Shown one piece after another: positions 27,572-42,500 of a DNA stretch of 64,000 bases (position 1 is its first letter; each line of letters opens with the position of its first letter). Origin of the DNA: Colius striatus (lineage: Eukaryota; Chordata; Aves; Coliiformes; Coliidae); the NCBI RefSeq assembly GCF_028858725.1, contig NC_084762.1:11417374-11481373 (forward strand), given 5' to 3'. Below the pieces are notes generated by a model. The model did no database searches. It was not told the DNA's origin and was given only the letters and a program-made list of their open reading frames with translations. Position numbers and translations under genes: made by a program.

Positions 27572-30500
27572 CTGTAACGACAGAAAACTGAAGTTAAGAC
27601 ATGCATAGAAATAATTTGCTGCTCTGATGACCTACCACTGTGTTTTCCTTTGAAAGTGGCAAGAAATCAAAGGGATTATTTTCTTTAAAAGATATGCTCC
27701 TGCTATTCTTTTAAAAATAGCAACGCTCTAGCCAATGAAAAAAACATTTTCTGTTTAATGTATGAGTCTAATTCCTTGTGTTGCTGAAGGAAGTAACAAA
27801 TAGTTTTCCTGCTGGCCTGCTTTGTGAACATACACAATTGGACAGCAAGATGGGATTATTTTTTTTTAAATGTCTTCCATAGGAAAATAGAGAAAAATTC
27901 CCAAATTTTCACATTGCAGAAAATAAAACTCCAAAGTATTGCACAGATGAAAAAAAAACCCCAAACTGGAATCCTTGAAATGCAGAAAAAATAACCCTGC
28001 TTTAGCTTTGCATCCAGCACACACTATGGTCTCTTCAGGCACATGCTTTGAAAAATCTCATATGGTACAATTGTGGACTGAAAAGTGGTCCAGGAGAAAT
28101 GGTTGATTTTCAGATATCACCTCTTCCAAGCACGAGGGCGGTGAAATGAGCAGGAAATGAAGCAAAGCTAGCTGGAGGCCTGTATGGATGAGTAAGGAGT
28201 TCCTAATTAAACACAGATAAAAAGAGGCATGTAAGAGATGAAACTGGAGATGGATGATCCAGGAGGAATATACAGTAACTGTATGAACATGCAGAGATGC
28301 AGTTAGAGAAGTCAAAGCCTGTCTGGCATTGAATCTTGTGAGGGATGTGAAGGGCAACAGAAGACAAGAATGACAGCAGCAAATGAAGAAATGAGGAAAA
28401 TGTGGGTCCACTGCTGAATTGAGCTGGGGGACCTGTTGACAAAGGTCACAAAAAAAGGCCAACCTACTCAATGGCTTTTGTGCCTCTGTCTTTATGGATA
28501 AGGTTATTCAGGAATCTCAAGTCCCTGAGACTAGAGGGAAAGTCTGGAACAAGACTTATCCTTGATAGAGGATCAATGTAGGGAACACTTAAACACGAGA
28601 CCTGATGGGATGCAAACGAGTGGCGAGGGAAATGGCAGATACCACTGTGAGGGCGCTTGCAATAACTTTAAAAAGGTTATGGGGACACAGAGAATTTACT
28701 GAGGACTGGAGCAAGTGTTGTTCCTATTTCCAAGAAGGGCAAGAACACACTAGGAAACTACAAGCACGTCAGTTTCACCTTGATCCTGAGCAAAATGATG
28801 AAGCAAACAGTGCTGGAATCCTTTTTCAAACTCATCTAGGACAGGAAGGGGATCAGGAGTATATCAGTATGGACTTAGGTGAAATTGTACTTAACTCACC
28901 TGATAACCTTCTGCAATGAGGAGACTAGTGGATGAAGGGAGAAAATGGCATTATTTTTGTCTTGACTTTTACAAAGCTTTTGGTGCTGTCTCTCATAACA
29001 ACTTTCTCAGAGAAACTGAGAAAGTGCAGACTAGATGAGTAGGCTGTAAGGTGGATTGCAAAGCTTGCCAAACTAGCAGACTGTAAGGGCTGTGATCAAC
29101 AGTCGAAAGACCAGATGAAGGCCACTAATGATGTACCTCAGAGGTCGATGTTGAGATTAGTTTTGTTTAACATCTTAATAAATGACCTAGATCATGGGAT
29201 TGAGTGCAGCCTTGACAAGTTTGCAGGTGGTACAAAATAGGGATAGTTCCAGTATTCACAGGGACCTCACCAGCATGTGGGAATAGGTCAACAGGAACCC
29301 CATGAAGTTCAAAAAAGGAGATTTGAAGTCCTGCACATGGAGAGGAATTCCTGTATACTGTAGATGCTTTTGGCTGATTGGCTGGTAAGCAGCTTGATAG
29401 TGTAGAACCTCAGGTCCTAATGGACAACAAATTCACAGTGAGCCAGCAATGTGACCTTATGGGAAAGCCAACAGCATTTCATCTATCAGTCAACAGAAGA
29501 AAGTTGTCATCAAGTCTAGGGAGATGATTGTTTCCCTCTGTTGAGCCCTGGTCAGATACACAGAGTTCTGAGTTTAGTTCTGAGCTCCTCAGAACAAGAC
29601 AGACATGAACTTCCTGGTGTGAGTCCAGTGTAGAGCCAAGATTAAGTTCCATTAGGGAAGCACAGACACAGTTCCGTCAATGGCCTCTATGATCATCTAG
29701 CAAATTTGGGGAAAATTCAGACTTCAAGTATTCACACTTCCCCAGACACCCTGCCATTGTTAATGATCTCTGTACCAAGAGCACCAAGCTCTCTGCTGCA
29801 TAGTTCACACAGTCCAGATTACCAGACATAAAGGTGGCAATTTGAAAGGCTTTGCTACAGCTATATATTTAGAGTTTGTGGGCACTTTGCCATGTAACAG
29901 AGAGGTTAGATAACCTGAGAGTCCTGCCTGAAGATAGACTTCTGCATTGATTTCTCTCTCCATGTGAAAATAGGTTAAAACATGTTTTCATAGTGGTATT
30001 TCATTGATGCTGAGGCTTGTGCCTGGCCGCTTTTACTAGAACCTCCTAAAAGTAAACAAGTAGTTCCAAGGAATTTAGACAAAGCGGACAGCATTCTTCT
30101 TGCTTTTAAAAAAAATGACCTAAGAGTGGTTTGGTTTTAGTTTACTTAAAAGTCTTTAGAATAGGTGTATTTGTTATTAATTTCTAGTCTATGGGAAATA
30201 TGACCATTTATCATGCTCATTCTGATGCAAAATTGTTTTCTCACAACATAAGATTTTTACACAAAACAGAAGTTCTGACTTTTACCCCCTGCTCCTCAGA
30301 AGCTATGTTTGTCACCCTGTGTCTGTAGTAATTTACTTAAGTAGTAAATTACTATATTATCCAAATGCAAAGAGGTTTCCATGTGTTATATGTCAGCAGC
30401 TATTTTTTCTATGCATTAAAGATCTAGGAAGCCAACTAGTATCAAAAAGAGGTACAGGCTTCCATCAATAAGAAACAATCTGCTTTCCACAGCCTGTATC

Positions 30501-33500
30501 ATGCCTGTGTAAGGTACAAAGTTGGTTTTATTTTGTTATCAATGAGACTATATTATAAGTAGGATTTTGAGTGCTTTAGGCATGCTGTAAATAAGGCAGT
30601 ATTTAAATATACTGTAGATCAAATGACAGTGCCACCTTATGGAATCCCTGCCCGCCTGGAATGAAAGCGTTCCTGTTAAGTTTTACATGGATCTAGCCAG
30701 ACACAGTCTACATTACATTTTTCTGCTCTCTCATTTCTTCATTCTCCTTTTGCTCAAGGTGTCATGAAGAATTAAACAAAGACCCTTACTAAGTCCTTAC
30801 TGCTGTTACTGTCTGTAGAATTTGTCCTTCTTAGCAATAAAAAAAAAAATCAATTCTTCAAGAAGGTGTTTAAAGTAAAAAAACAATGGTTTGGATGCCA
30901 CTGAAAGCTGGTTCCTTTCAGGTAATAGGAAGTAAGTAGGTGTTAGCAGGTTCAAGGTCATGGTCAGTGTTTTGGGATGATTTTCTAGAAACACAGAAGC
31001 ATAAAAGTTGTCACAAATGGTGAAACATTTTTAATGGCTTTTGTTAAACAATAGATGAAGCTAAAAAGCACACAAATTAATTCACAGGTAAATAATCAGA
31101 GTAACGCAATTCACATGTTTTTATGAGAACTAACCTAGAAGTATAACAATACACAGCAAGATTGCAATCAGTGCTCCTGTGCTGAGGCCTACTGGTAAGA
31201 AGATTGCTTCCACGTTGCAGGACAGGATGGTACCATCAGAATCACATCTGCAAACACGGATAGTCATTGTGTTTGTGCTGCTCTGGACAGGGTAACTGCT
31301 ATCTTCTATTACTACTGGAAGAAAGTACAGCTCTTGCTGCCTTCTGCTGTAACCATTTCTCCTGGTTTCAATCCCAGCTGTGTTGTCTGCAAAACATGAC
31401 ACAGTCATAACAGGATTTTTATTGCGTACTTCAGTTCACTGTTGCAGTTTGTGTCACCTTTAGTAATTGGTAGCTATTCCATTTTTGAAACTCTGTGAAT
31501 GATGTGTTTTATGTAATTGACTTGTTGTACCGTTACAGAAGGTATTGCATTCTGACTGGTACAGCTAATTTTTGCAGAGCGCTAAATAACAATCCATTTC
31601 TTGCAAACTTGTTAGCTTGACAGTTAAAATTTCAAAGACAACATAAATAATAATTAAAGCATTATAGCTATTAGACTAGGAAGGCTTTTCACTTTTTCTT
31701 CTTATCTCATTATATTCCAAGCCTGTGGTTCAAAGGAATTTGAATGCACATGGGTTTAAAGTCTCTACTGTTAATTAATTTCTCTTTAAATCTGGAAGTA
31801 ATATACCTGGACAAAATGCAATACCCCTTCAGCTTTTCTGACCCATTAAGAAAATAAGTACAGGTATAAGCTAAGTACTTCATAATCAGTACATTTTCCA
31901 TCAATTAGCCATGAATGTGTTCAGAACTCCTAGAAGTTACATTTTGACATTTCTTCCAGTGTATACGTATATTCAGTTACCCCTACCTTTCCTGAATCAC
32001 AGTAGTGAGGAAATCGTGTGCAGATTAAAATAATTACATTGAAAGCAAAATCAAAATGAAATTAGCAAGAAATTCATTAGTTGACATGTTTGAAAGAGGG
32101 TAGCTTGCAGCAGTCATCATTTTGCCATCTCTTCCAAGTGCTTTACTGTATCTCTACAATATGTCTCTTGGTCTCCCTGTTACGACTTTTGTTCCCTCTT
32201 GGAGTTTTGTCACTAAGTAGAAGGATTAAGGACTCTGAATTTAACACTGAAATACTTGTGTGCAGTTCTGATTAAGGTCAATAATATATCCAAAATCAGA
32301 TATGATATGACAAGTCACTATAGCAAAAACACGTGAATGACAAAAGGTTGATTTCAGAAGTGTCGTTTTTATCAAACTCAAACACGGTAAATGGACACCA
32401 AGTTCAGTGATGTTTAGTTTTGAAAAAGACAGATGTCTCAAAATTGTTTGAATCAAACCAGCTTCCATCTCCAGGTTACTCTTTCTATGATTAATCAGCT
32501 GTACTGCATAGTTTTAGATCTAATTGGAAATCATCCAACTTAATCTTATTTGTATTCTTATTTCTAACAATACAATTATTTCTAATATTTTTTTTCTTCT
32601 AATTGGGATGTCGAAGATCACTTCAATACTGGTTTCAATGGAACTGATTAACTTTCCATTCTCCCATGAGAAAAATCGAACAGGTCAATCAGTCAAAAGT
32701 CTTTGAACAACTTCTGTTACTCTTCTACAAACTCTTTCAATTGTTCAAGTTCATTTTGAAAATATGGACTCAGGCACGTGCTTTAACTCTACACAGAGCA
32801 GCCTGGAGCTGAGACAGCTTCTGGTTCTTCAGTCTGTTGGCAATAAATTCTTTTTCAGGATGTGTATGATAGTCTGGAGAGAAGGAAAATTCTCTCTCAC
32901 ATGTGCCAACTAAGCATGCTCAGCAAGGAAGCATCCCTCTAGAGAGCAGGGGCCAGCAAAGTAAAAAGAGGAAGGTGGTCAGTTCAGCTGAAAGCAGTCC
33001 AGCTCTGCCAGGGCCTCTCGCTTCTTTTCACAGCTAGTGGATTGGTCTCAGTGCTCATGAAGGCATAGTTTAAAGACATAACTTTTCTCTGTGTTTATAG
33101 GGACTCTAAATGGCAACCTGGAGTTTCTGTCTTGCTGCTGTCCTCATTAAGTTATATTTTGAGGAAGAATGGAACATGGAAAAGTTTATTCTCTTGTGTG
33201 CACTACAAACGTGTAACTCCTGCTGTAACATCACACCACCCATAAGTTTTAGCTGAATAGCCTAGCATTGGGTTTTGGGCTTTATGTGTTTAAAAATACT
33301 TTGTGACACATTCACATGTAAAAGCATTAATTGTAACACAGTGAGTTAGATTGTTTCCTATAAAAACAATCAAAATCCTTTTATAAAATACTTCCTTGGT
33401 ACTAACATTATTTCAAATTCAAGGATAATGGTAGTTGTGTTTTTAAAAGGTTTCTGTAGGGAAAATAAGGCTGTGTTATTATACCTCTAAATTCTGCACA

Positions 33501-36500
33501 GATTAGACCATACACCTTGCTGGTAAACAAAAAGCAGAAGAATAATACTGTAAAGAGTCTATTTGGACAGATTTTTTCTAATAGCTCTGTAAAATCTTTA
33601 AAAAAAATGGCAAGAAAACATTCCACAAAAGCTTTTTTTTGTCTGTATTCCTTATGTTTCAGTAAAGAGTACACTTCTCCTTTTTTGCACCAGGGGAGGT
33701 TTAGATTAGAAATTAAGAAGCATTTTTACACTGAGAGGAATTTTAGACTGGCACAGGCTTCCCAGGGAGGTGATGGAGTAACCATCCCTGGAGATTCTTG
33801 AGACATGTAGATGAGGTGCTGAGGAAGGTGGTTTAGTGTGGGCTTGGTAGTGTGAGGTTAGTGGTTGGACTTGATGACCATAGGTCTTTTCCAACTGAAA
33901 TGATTCTGTGATTCTAAGATTCTCTTTCAGTAAGTGTTAAGAAATGCTTTTTAAGAGTGGATGTATACATCCACACACTTGGTGGTTTCTAATTCCTTTT
34001 TTTTTTGGTGGTAATATTGCATTTGTTTTTAAACAGTAGGGAAAGTTTATTAACAGACTAAATTACTGTTTTAAATGGGGGAATTTAATTCTCTAATAAT
34101 ATTTGAGTAATTTCTTCATCTAACTCATATGTTAAGCACACCTCACAAAAGTTGTAAATCAGAAAGGTCGTTCAGTTTAATCACTGTTTCAAATTTACAG
34201 GTTCTTTTGAGGCATTAAATACATTAGATGATCTGAAAAGAACCAGAAGATTTATATTTTAACCAATATTTTATACTTATTAAAAAATATGAAGTCTTGG
34301 TGAAATTAAAGGATATTTTATTAAATGGACAGAAAGAAAGATATTAAAGCTCTTTTTTTAAAAGAAATTTTGACCAATAGAGTAAAGATAGTTAGAAATA
34401 CACAGTATTCATATTATGATATAGGTTGACGTGCTTCTGCAGGAGGGTCGGGCTAGATGATCTCTAAAGGTCCCTTCCGACTCTACTCTTATCATCAGCG
34501 TCATTCTATGATGATGATAATTACAAAGAAACTACTCATATGGGCCTTCAAATATGTTGAAAGGTAAAGAGGAAGGTAATTTTTGTATGAAGAAGCTTTA
34601 AAGAGGCGTAATTTCCTTCTGTTAAGATATGGAGATTTTTTTTCTTTTTAATTCTAATCAATTGTAAAGTTAATCATGCTGAGTTTTCCAAGGCTTTGCC
34701 AAGGAAAAGCAAAGTGCCAATAGCTAAGTAGTGTAAAGAAAATAACAAGTTACAGTGTGATATTAAGGGGAAGCAAACTCAAGCGTTATCCAAAATTTTA
34801 AGTCCAGTGGGACATAGATGTAAAGGGATTTAATTTTTTGTAATTGTAGTTAAATGTCACAACATTTAAAAATACTAACAGCTGTTAAAAATCAAGCTTT
34901 TTAGACTAAGCATTTCTGGAGAAGAGTAGTGAATAAGTGAAATTCATTGAGTATCTGTAAAGTATTTTTAGCTATCTATGACATACAAAAATAAAAGTCA
35001 TTAATAAGTTTAGGAATAAACCTTTTTTTTTAGTCTTGTCATCTTCACAGAAGAGCTATATAAAAAGAGAAAATAAGCACATTTTTCTGATGGTTAAAAT
35101 TTATTTCTCTCTGAACTTTTTTAATGATAAAAGTCTTCACAATTAATAGTTGTGCTTATTTTATTTGCTTTAATTTTGTGTCACCTTATACTGACAAAAG
35201 TTCTTGGCTTCAAAAGTAATCTGAGTCATATACTTAAATGGTTATAGAAAGGGCTAAGGAAGTGGCCTCTGCAATTTTTATCATTCTATGTGTTATTAAT
35301 TTCTAGCTATTTCTAAAGTTTGGATTACTTGATTCTCAAAAAAGGAACCTGTACATCATACTCAGTATCATCTCAAACTAAAATTAAAAATGGTTGTATA
35401 TATTTTTAAAAATAAGACTTACTTACTTAAAAGTAATGCTTATAATCTACATGGTTAAACAGGTGAAGGAATGTTACTGAACTTCATTGGATAGCTTTAT
35501 ATATTCTGTCTTTGCAGAGTGATGTAAACCGTTTTTAAAACAGTTTTTTTAAAAGCCTAATATATCACAACTCTTTAAAGATCATCTCATAGATGATAAA
35601 CTTATTGTTACTTTGTTTCCCTTATTAGATTAAGATAATTAGCGGCAAAAACTTCCTGCAGTTTATTATGTTTTAGCTATGTCTGTTTACAGCGTTTGAA
35701 GATGTTTATGATAGGAAGAAAGATTAATTTATTAGAGTTGTTCTCAGTCATTTATCAAAAGCATTCAGGTGGAAAGAAAAAAATATTATCTCTTCTGACA
35801 AAAATTGGGGGGAAAAATCAGCTATGTTAATGACATAAATCTACAAATTATTAGGAGTGTCATGGGATGTTATAGTGCAGCTGCACTGTCCATATTTAAA
35901 ACTAATTCTGCAGGACTATAAGGACTCCAAAAAGCACCATAGCTGGGTACTGTGAAAACAGTTTGCAAAGTAATTGTATGTAAACAAAACAGCAATAACG
36001 TCTTGTTTAAAGATATAGCTTTGTTAGCCAAAGATTTCTTTGTGAGATACTAAATGGTAAAAGGAACAAAAACAGGTAGCAGTGTTTTTTTGCAGGCCTG
36101 TAGGGAAATCTCAGTCTTTGGTGTTCTGAAAAATCCTGTCCTCTAAAAGTGAGACAAGGTGAAGATTTGAATTTATATTAATATGTCATAGATAAGTTAA
36201 CAATTAGAAATGTCAAATTAAAAAAAAAGTCTACTGACATGACTGTAACACAACATAATCATATTTGTCATTATAATCACAGCCTGCTCCTCTGAAAGAG
36301 AGAGACGGGTAAGCAACTTACTTCTGTAGTCGTGGACTGTGAAATTTGGTTTGTTGGAAGCCTCAGGTGACAGTCTGAAGGAAAACCTTTGCCCAGCTGG
36401 TGACAAATCTTTGTCTGCTGCAGTGACAGTCTGTATCACCTGAAACCAGATTAATTCTGAAGTCAATTCACTCTTCTAAATGAATCAGTTTTGTAGAAGT

Positions 36501-39500
36501 GCAAAATGAATATCTAAGGAAACAATGTGAGCGAAATCCTGCTCGGTTACTCTATTTCCCTCATATATTGGGCAGCAGGGGCAAGAAGGCTGAATATTAT
36601 AGCCTCCAGAGAACTCATGATGCCTTAAAAGGTCTCACTTTTGGCATGCCTAAAGGAAATCAGGAATTTTTACCCTATATTCATAGCAGAAATATTTAAT
36701 ACTTGTCCTTTTACAAGTGAGTGGTTACATAAAGATAGTTCACTTTAGCTGCTGCTACTACTATCACTGTTACGACTGGTACATATTGTAGTACTTCACA
36801 GAGCTGCACCATAATTTTATAGCATGAAATGAAGTACATAGGGTTGAAATGTCTGCATCATCTAGGCATGTGGGAACTGCTGGTTCCCAGAGTCATATCT
36901 GCTATAGTTCTGGTAAGCGCAGTTCAGTTCAAAGATTTCATAGTAGGGTTGCTACTGATCTTGAAAAAAGGAAGCCATTTTTGTATGTAACAGAGGTCTG
37001 ACTATTTGTGATTTTGCAGATCAGTGCTCATCTGAAACATATCCAAAAAATGATGAGATAGGAATATTATATGAATTCATGGACAAATCTGTAATAAAGT
37101 CAATGAAAATCCCATGGACTGATATATATATAAATAGAAGTCATTCATCACACAGAAGCAGGCTGAATATGTTCCCTCCATGGCTGAAAGTAACTCTCAA
37201 AGTTGAACAGTTGAAGCTAAAAGTCTTGTCTTGGAAGCAGTGTTAGGTGTTGATATGTGTGATAGTTGGTAAACACGCAAATTTTGTGCAGAAAGAGCAC
37301 ATGACAACAACTTTTGGGGCCAGCTCTAATTCTGGCATCACTGATGATCTAAGATGATATTCTGAATCTGAAATAGGCTTTGCATGCTATGTATATATTT
37401 GAAACTGCTTGAAAAACAAGTTTCAGGAGGATTGCCTTTAGGATTATGAGTTCTTTTTTTCAGAATAGGACACAGAAATGTGTGTAATTCATCCTACTCT
37501 ACTCCAGTTGTACCCTTATATTTAAGTGTCTTTAGGAAGGGATTCTTTCCCCTATCTTAGCTATTAGGTGCACAGTAAAGGGTGGCTTAGGCCTATATAA
37601 TGAAAGAAACATATCAGAAATAGACCAGAAAGGTCAAAAAACAAAATTCCAAAAGACATTTCCAACATAGATATTTTATTTGTAAAAGCATTGTAATCAT
37701 GATGTCCTCTTCAAACACAGAAACTTCTATTGCTCTAAATAATAAGGAAAGAAAAAGCAAAATAGCAAGTGTTATAAATTTGAAATACCTGTCCTGGCTT
37801 GGCATTTTCACATACAGATGTCTCATATGGAACAGAAATTTCAGGAGGAAACTCGTTGACATCCAAGACATTTATTATAACGTTGACTTTGCTGGTTAAT
37901 AGTGGGTTACCTATAAATGATTTTTAGAAGAAAAGCATTAGGGAACGGTCTTTATGTTGTCATCATCAGTGTCCATGAGCTGTCACAAAGAGTTTTGATC
38001 TCAGTACTGTGATTTCTAAAAGACTTTGACTTCTGGTTATTTCTGATTTGTACTAAGGAGAAAACAGAAGCAAATTTGTTAGGTTTTGTACCAGACTTTG
38101 ACCCATAACTTTTCATACGGTAAGGAAATAATCAACATGACTATGATTAACAGAGGATAAATTGAAGACTCTGAAGCCGTAACTGTAATTAAAGATGCAA
38201 ACTACTCTCAGATAATTTTTCATGGACCCTGTGGAAAACATTTCCAATAATTAAAGCTGAATTCTGTTTTCAACAATGGAATGCAGAAAATTGATCTCTA
38301 TTACTTAGCTACTCTTAATATCTTCAAGATATTAAGGGGGTAAGTGGAGCATACCCGTTTAGAAGATGGAGAAAAGTAAGAGAGAAACATAATGAAAAAT
38401 CTTGCTGAAACCTGGGCAGTTAGTGGCAAATTTAACAGTGAACTATGTAAAGCAAATACTTTGGTGCAAAACAAATGCTGAAGACTGGGATACATTATGC
38501 TTCTTTCCATTATCCTACAAATTCAGCTAATCTTCATCAGTCTCTAGATGCACTTTATAAACAAGCTTACTTGTAAACACAATGTCTCAGAGAAAGAAGA
38601 TACACAGCAGATAACATTTTCTTTTACTTTATGCTGAGTTTTCTTGTAAGGTAGCAGATATGTAAAAAACAGTTTAGCTGGTGAGTCAAAAGGAGAATTA
38701 TTTTGACCTTTTTGCATTTATGAAGAATGTCAGCCACTATACAGACACAGTTAACTTATTCAAAAAGTCTATACTATGAATCAGGGTGGTGAAATAGCAA
38801 CAGTATTGGGTCATGGTTTAGTACAAGAATAGTTAGTCCCTTCATATTATTTGCATTAGCTGCTTGCTTTGTAGTTTGTACAAGTCTTTGCATTTCTGTT
38901 GTTTACAACTAACACATGAAGGGGCAAATTCCATTCATTGTGGCACTGTGGAAATTTTAGATGAGTTCTTTATTGTTCTTTATGCTAAATGTAGTGTTTT
39001 CAAGAGGCCTCCATCAAAACCAAAAGATATTCCCAAATGATTTCCTAGTTAAGTAGGACCAGCTGCTAAGTAGAAGTGTGCTTTACCAAAATCATACTGG
39101 AACCTAAAAAAGAAACCCACAAAACCTACTATCAAATCACACAGTAGTTGTATTTCCTTCCTATGAATGTATCTAATTATTAGTGAACAAATCTAATAAT
39201 ATCTATTTGAATCTGCATTCCAATTCAGCACCATTCCTACTTGCAGAAAGTCTCTATGGAGAAAATCATTGTACAGTGTGAATTAAGAGAGTTTGGTCTA
39301 GCAGCTGGGAATTAGGCAATGATTTTTTAGATTCCTGAAGAGCCAGAAGAAATCTAGATACTTTGCTCAAAGTTGAATTGGTTCCTTTGGATAGTAATAC
39401 ACAAAAACAGTGCTAAGAAGTTATTTTAGTCAGTATAGGGCAGGACCCTGACTCTGAATGTATACAGAAAAGCCCTGAGTAGGTCAGTTTTATGCAGTTA

Positions 39501-42500
39501 CTGGCAGAAAAACACCTCAACATAAAACCTCCCTCCCAGCAGTACTTGTTGCACTTGCAACTCACATGAAGTAACTCAGATTTCTCTTCAGTTTTTGTAT
39601 GTTTAAGATGTAACACTAAACACTAGGACTTCAAAATACATTCTTAAACACATTAGAGATTAGTATATTGCTATGGAAAACCAAGCACAGATGTTTTTGT
39701 TTGTTTTCTTTTAGAAATACTTTAACAATGCCTTTGGAGTAAAAGAATCAAAGTATTCAAAATTGCAGCACCATGTACATGGGAGATATTAGCTGATTTT
39801 GATAATTTCTATTAAACAGATCAGAAGGCTGGCCTGTTTAGGCTTTATTTTATTTTAGGCTTTATTTTTTTGAAGTATCTTACATAATTTTTTTTTTCCA
39901 GCATTTTGGAACAAGGTACTATGGGATTGTATACTTTTTATATAAACAAAGGGCATGCTTGAGAAAGATACACCTTTTTACATTTATTTCTCACTGATGG
40001 TCTGTGAGACAATCGTTTATTTCTTAAGATTCTTTGAAGGATATGTTAGAGGTCAAAATCTTTCCTTCCTAAGTATTTTAGCAAGGTAAATTTCACCTTG
40101 CATAAACAGTCAGCAAAAATAAAAGTAAATGGAATTATTATGACATAAGATGGACATACTTTCACTTAATTGATGCAGTTAATTTTCTTTCTGGCTTGCA
40201 CTTATAACATTTTAACCTACTGACTTATATAAAGGAAGATTGCAAGAAGGTTGTCTACAGCTTTATATATGATAGCAAAGGCCTGTAATACTTGATGTGA
40301 ATGAGGATGATGAATTGCATTTTAAATACCGCTTTGCAGACTTGACCTCCATTTTCTTTGTTTTTGTTTTGTTTGCTGTTTGTCTCAAAATCAAATCTTT
40401 TTGAGCCTTGTGAGGATGTGCTGCTGGTATCAGTGAGTGAGTCACTGCAAACTGCTGCCTTTTATATCCAGAATACAGATGAGATAAAAAGTTGGTTCAA
40501 TCATTAGCCTAGGAATTAAGCTGATTTCAGGTTTTAATTCTGCCTCTGAGATACAGACAAATTGATTAGCTGCTTCTTTCCTCTGTTTTCCTGTCTGTTA
40601 GGTCAGTGACAATCCTCCTTCATTCTTTCGTTCAAGTGCCATGATCTGTTAACATCTTTATGATTTTCAAGAATATTACAGTAATATATTTTGACTAACG
40701 AACTCTGAGAAAATAGATACTGACCATTGAGAACTGGTGACAAACCTTACCTTGAGATTTAAGCTGAAGTTTCTTTAGCATTCGCAAAATTTGGACCTAG
40801 ACTTAGAGAAGTTGAGAAGATAGTTTGGACAGGAAGGATTATGACTACTTACTATTTATTTTCAACGTTAACCTTCAGAACAGGAAAGCAGGAATAAGTT
40901 CTTATGCATCTTATCTATTTACTCTTTTGTAAGATGCAGAAATCATTTACATACTAGGTAATTAAGCAGCACACTGGGGAATTTTTGAGCATTGGACTGA
41001 TTTTTTTCTACCATTATGTTCTTACAGCAGGCCTTGGCACAGTCTTGGCCTAAGGCAACTAGTGGTCTTGCAGACAATTCACATGCATGTGCTGGGAGTT
41101 AGTATGGTTGAGAAACCATTCTTAATTGCTTTACATTTGGGCACTCAGTTTAGAAGGTTAAGACTGTTTAATGGCACAGAAATAAGCTTCTCAGTGCTAG
41201 CTGGCCTTTGTGTTTGAAATGAATGCAAGTCATGCTTAAATTATTAGTTTGGACAGAATCTATGGGATCAAAAATGTTCAGAATCAACCATGGAAGCCAC
41301 TAGCATGTTGATTGAAAAGAAGTACAGAGAAATTGGGAAGTGAAGTGTATATGTGTATGTAAAGTGAGTCTGAAACATCCTCTTCCTGTTCGTATACTTT
41401 GTTCTATACAAAGGCTGAATTTATCTATTTCTATGAATTTCTATTCAAGGAAAAAACAATGTCCAGAATGACCATTAAGATACGTTTTAAAAGTGGGGTT
41501 TTTTCTGTTGCTATTTTCTCACAGTAAGAAAGCAAAATACACATTTCAGCAATATAGCAATCGTCTAAGTAACAGCACTTCAAATGACTATTACTATTAC
41601 AGGTTTATGAAACTAATTGCAATAATAGACCACTTTGCTTGGGTATTCATGTATATGTTAAGTCACTGTTCAGTGTACCTTTTCTCTAAAAATAGAAGAC
41701 AGCAGTTTCAGTGTTTCTGTGTTAGTACTGAACAGGCAGCAATTTTCTTTATAGTGGGAATTCTATAAATAGTAATATTTTCCATCCTCTTTTCCTTCAG
41801 ATATTTTCTTCTTGTCTCTCAAACCCTTTTTGGTTGTGTGCAGTGTGCTATCCTTCAAATCCGAGCTTTTATTTCTATGCTAGCTCTTAGACAATTGCAT
41901 ATCAAGTTTTGACAGTATACCCCAAATTCTCCAAAATATTGCCAATTACAGGTGTGCTACAGTTAGGGCAACTGTTTGTAATGCTCTGGATAATGGTCAA
42001 TATATAAATATTTTGAGGTATGCTGAAATTAATCACAAATATGTCTTAGGTGTAGATGCTTAAGCAGGCAATTGTTAAAATTGTGAATTTCATAATTTAG
42101 CCTACCTGCTACAGGTCTACATGAAGATGGTATCACTATTTATGTACCAGGAAGGTGCACAAACAAGTACACTTAACTAGTTTTAATTACTCTTGAGAGT
42201 AATAAGCAGATTCACGTCAAATTTACTATAACTACTGTGGTACCATGAAGACAATTTCAGCTCTAGATAAATCTAAGTACTTAAGCTTTACTGAACATAG
42301 AATATTATGTGACTTCTCTGCATCTGCCTGCTTTTCAGATTCTCTGGAACCAATTTACAGCTTTGCAGGACTTTCTGTGAATATACATGTGCATATGTTT
42401 CTCCATACACTCAGTTATTTGTGATAGTTCAGGTTCCTCTGTTAGTGTATTTCTATTCCAAGCTATAGATGAAATTCAAATGTTTATTTCACTGGTGGTC

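Larger units (their letters stand above)
27572..31134 (-). other. CDH18: CDH18 last intron (3,563 bases)
   Basis: Bounded by donor gttagttc and acceptor tgtcgttacag. It holds the antisense CR1 body (28060-29690) and the inverted repeat at 30326-30354. The rest is plain AT-rich sequence. Confidence 0.9.
31387..36321 (-). other. CDH18: CDH18 intron between the 118- and 252-base exons (4,935 bases)
   Basis: It contains the read-through frame at its 5' end (36321-36218) and two antisense CR1 ends (33690-33925 and 34417-34515). Its middle, about 34.0-36.1 kb, is among the most AT-rich parts of the window. Confidence 0.9.

Noticed and set aside
28058..28471. 137-codon minus-strand frame, leucine/serine/histidine rich
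   Set aside because: It is mostly the antisense reading of the CR1 ORF2 body and has no family features.
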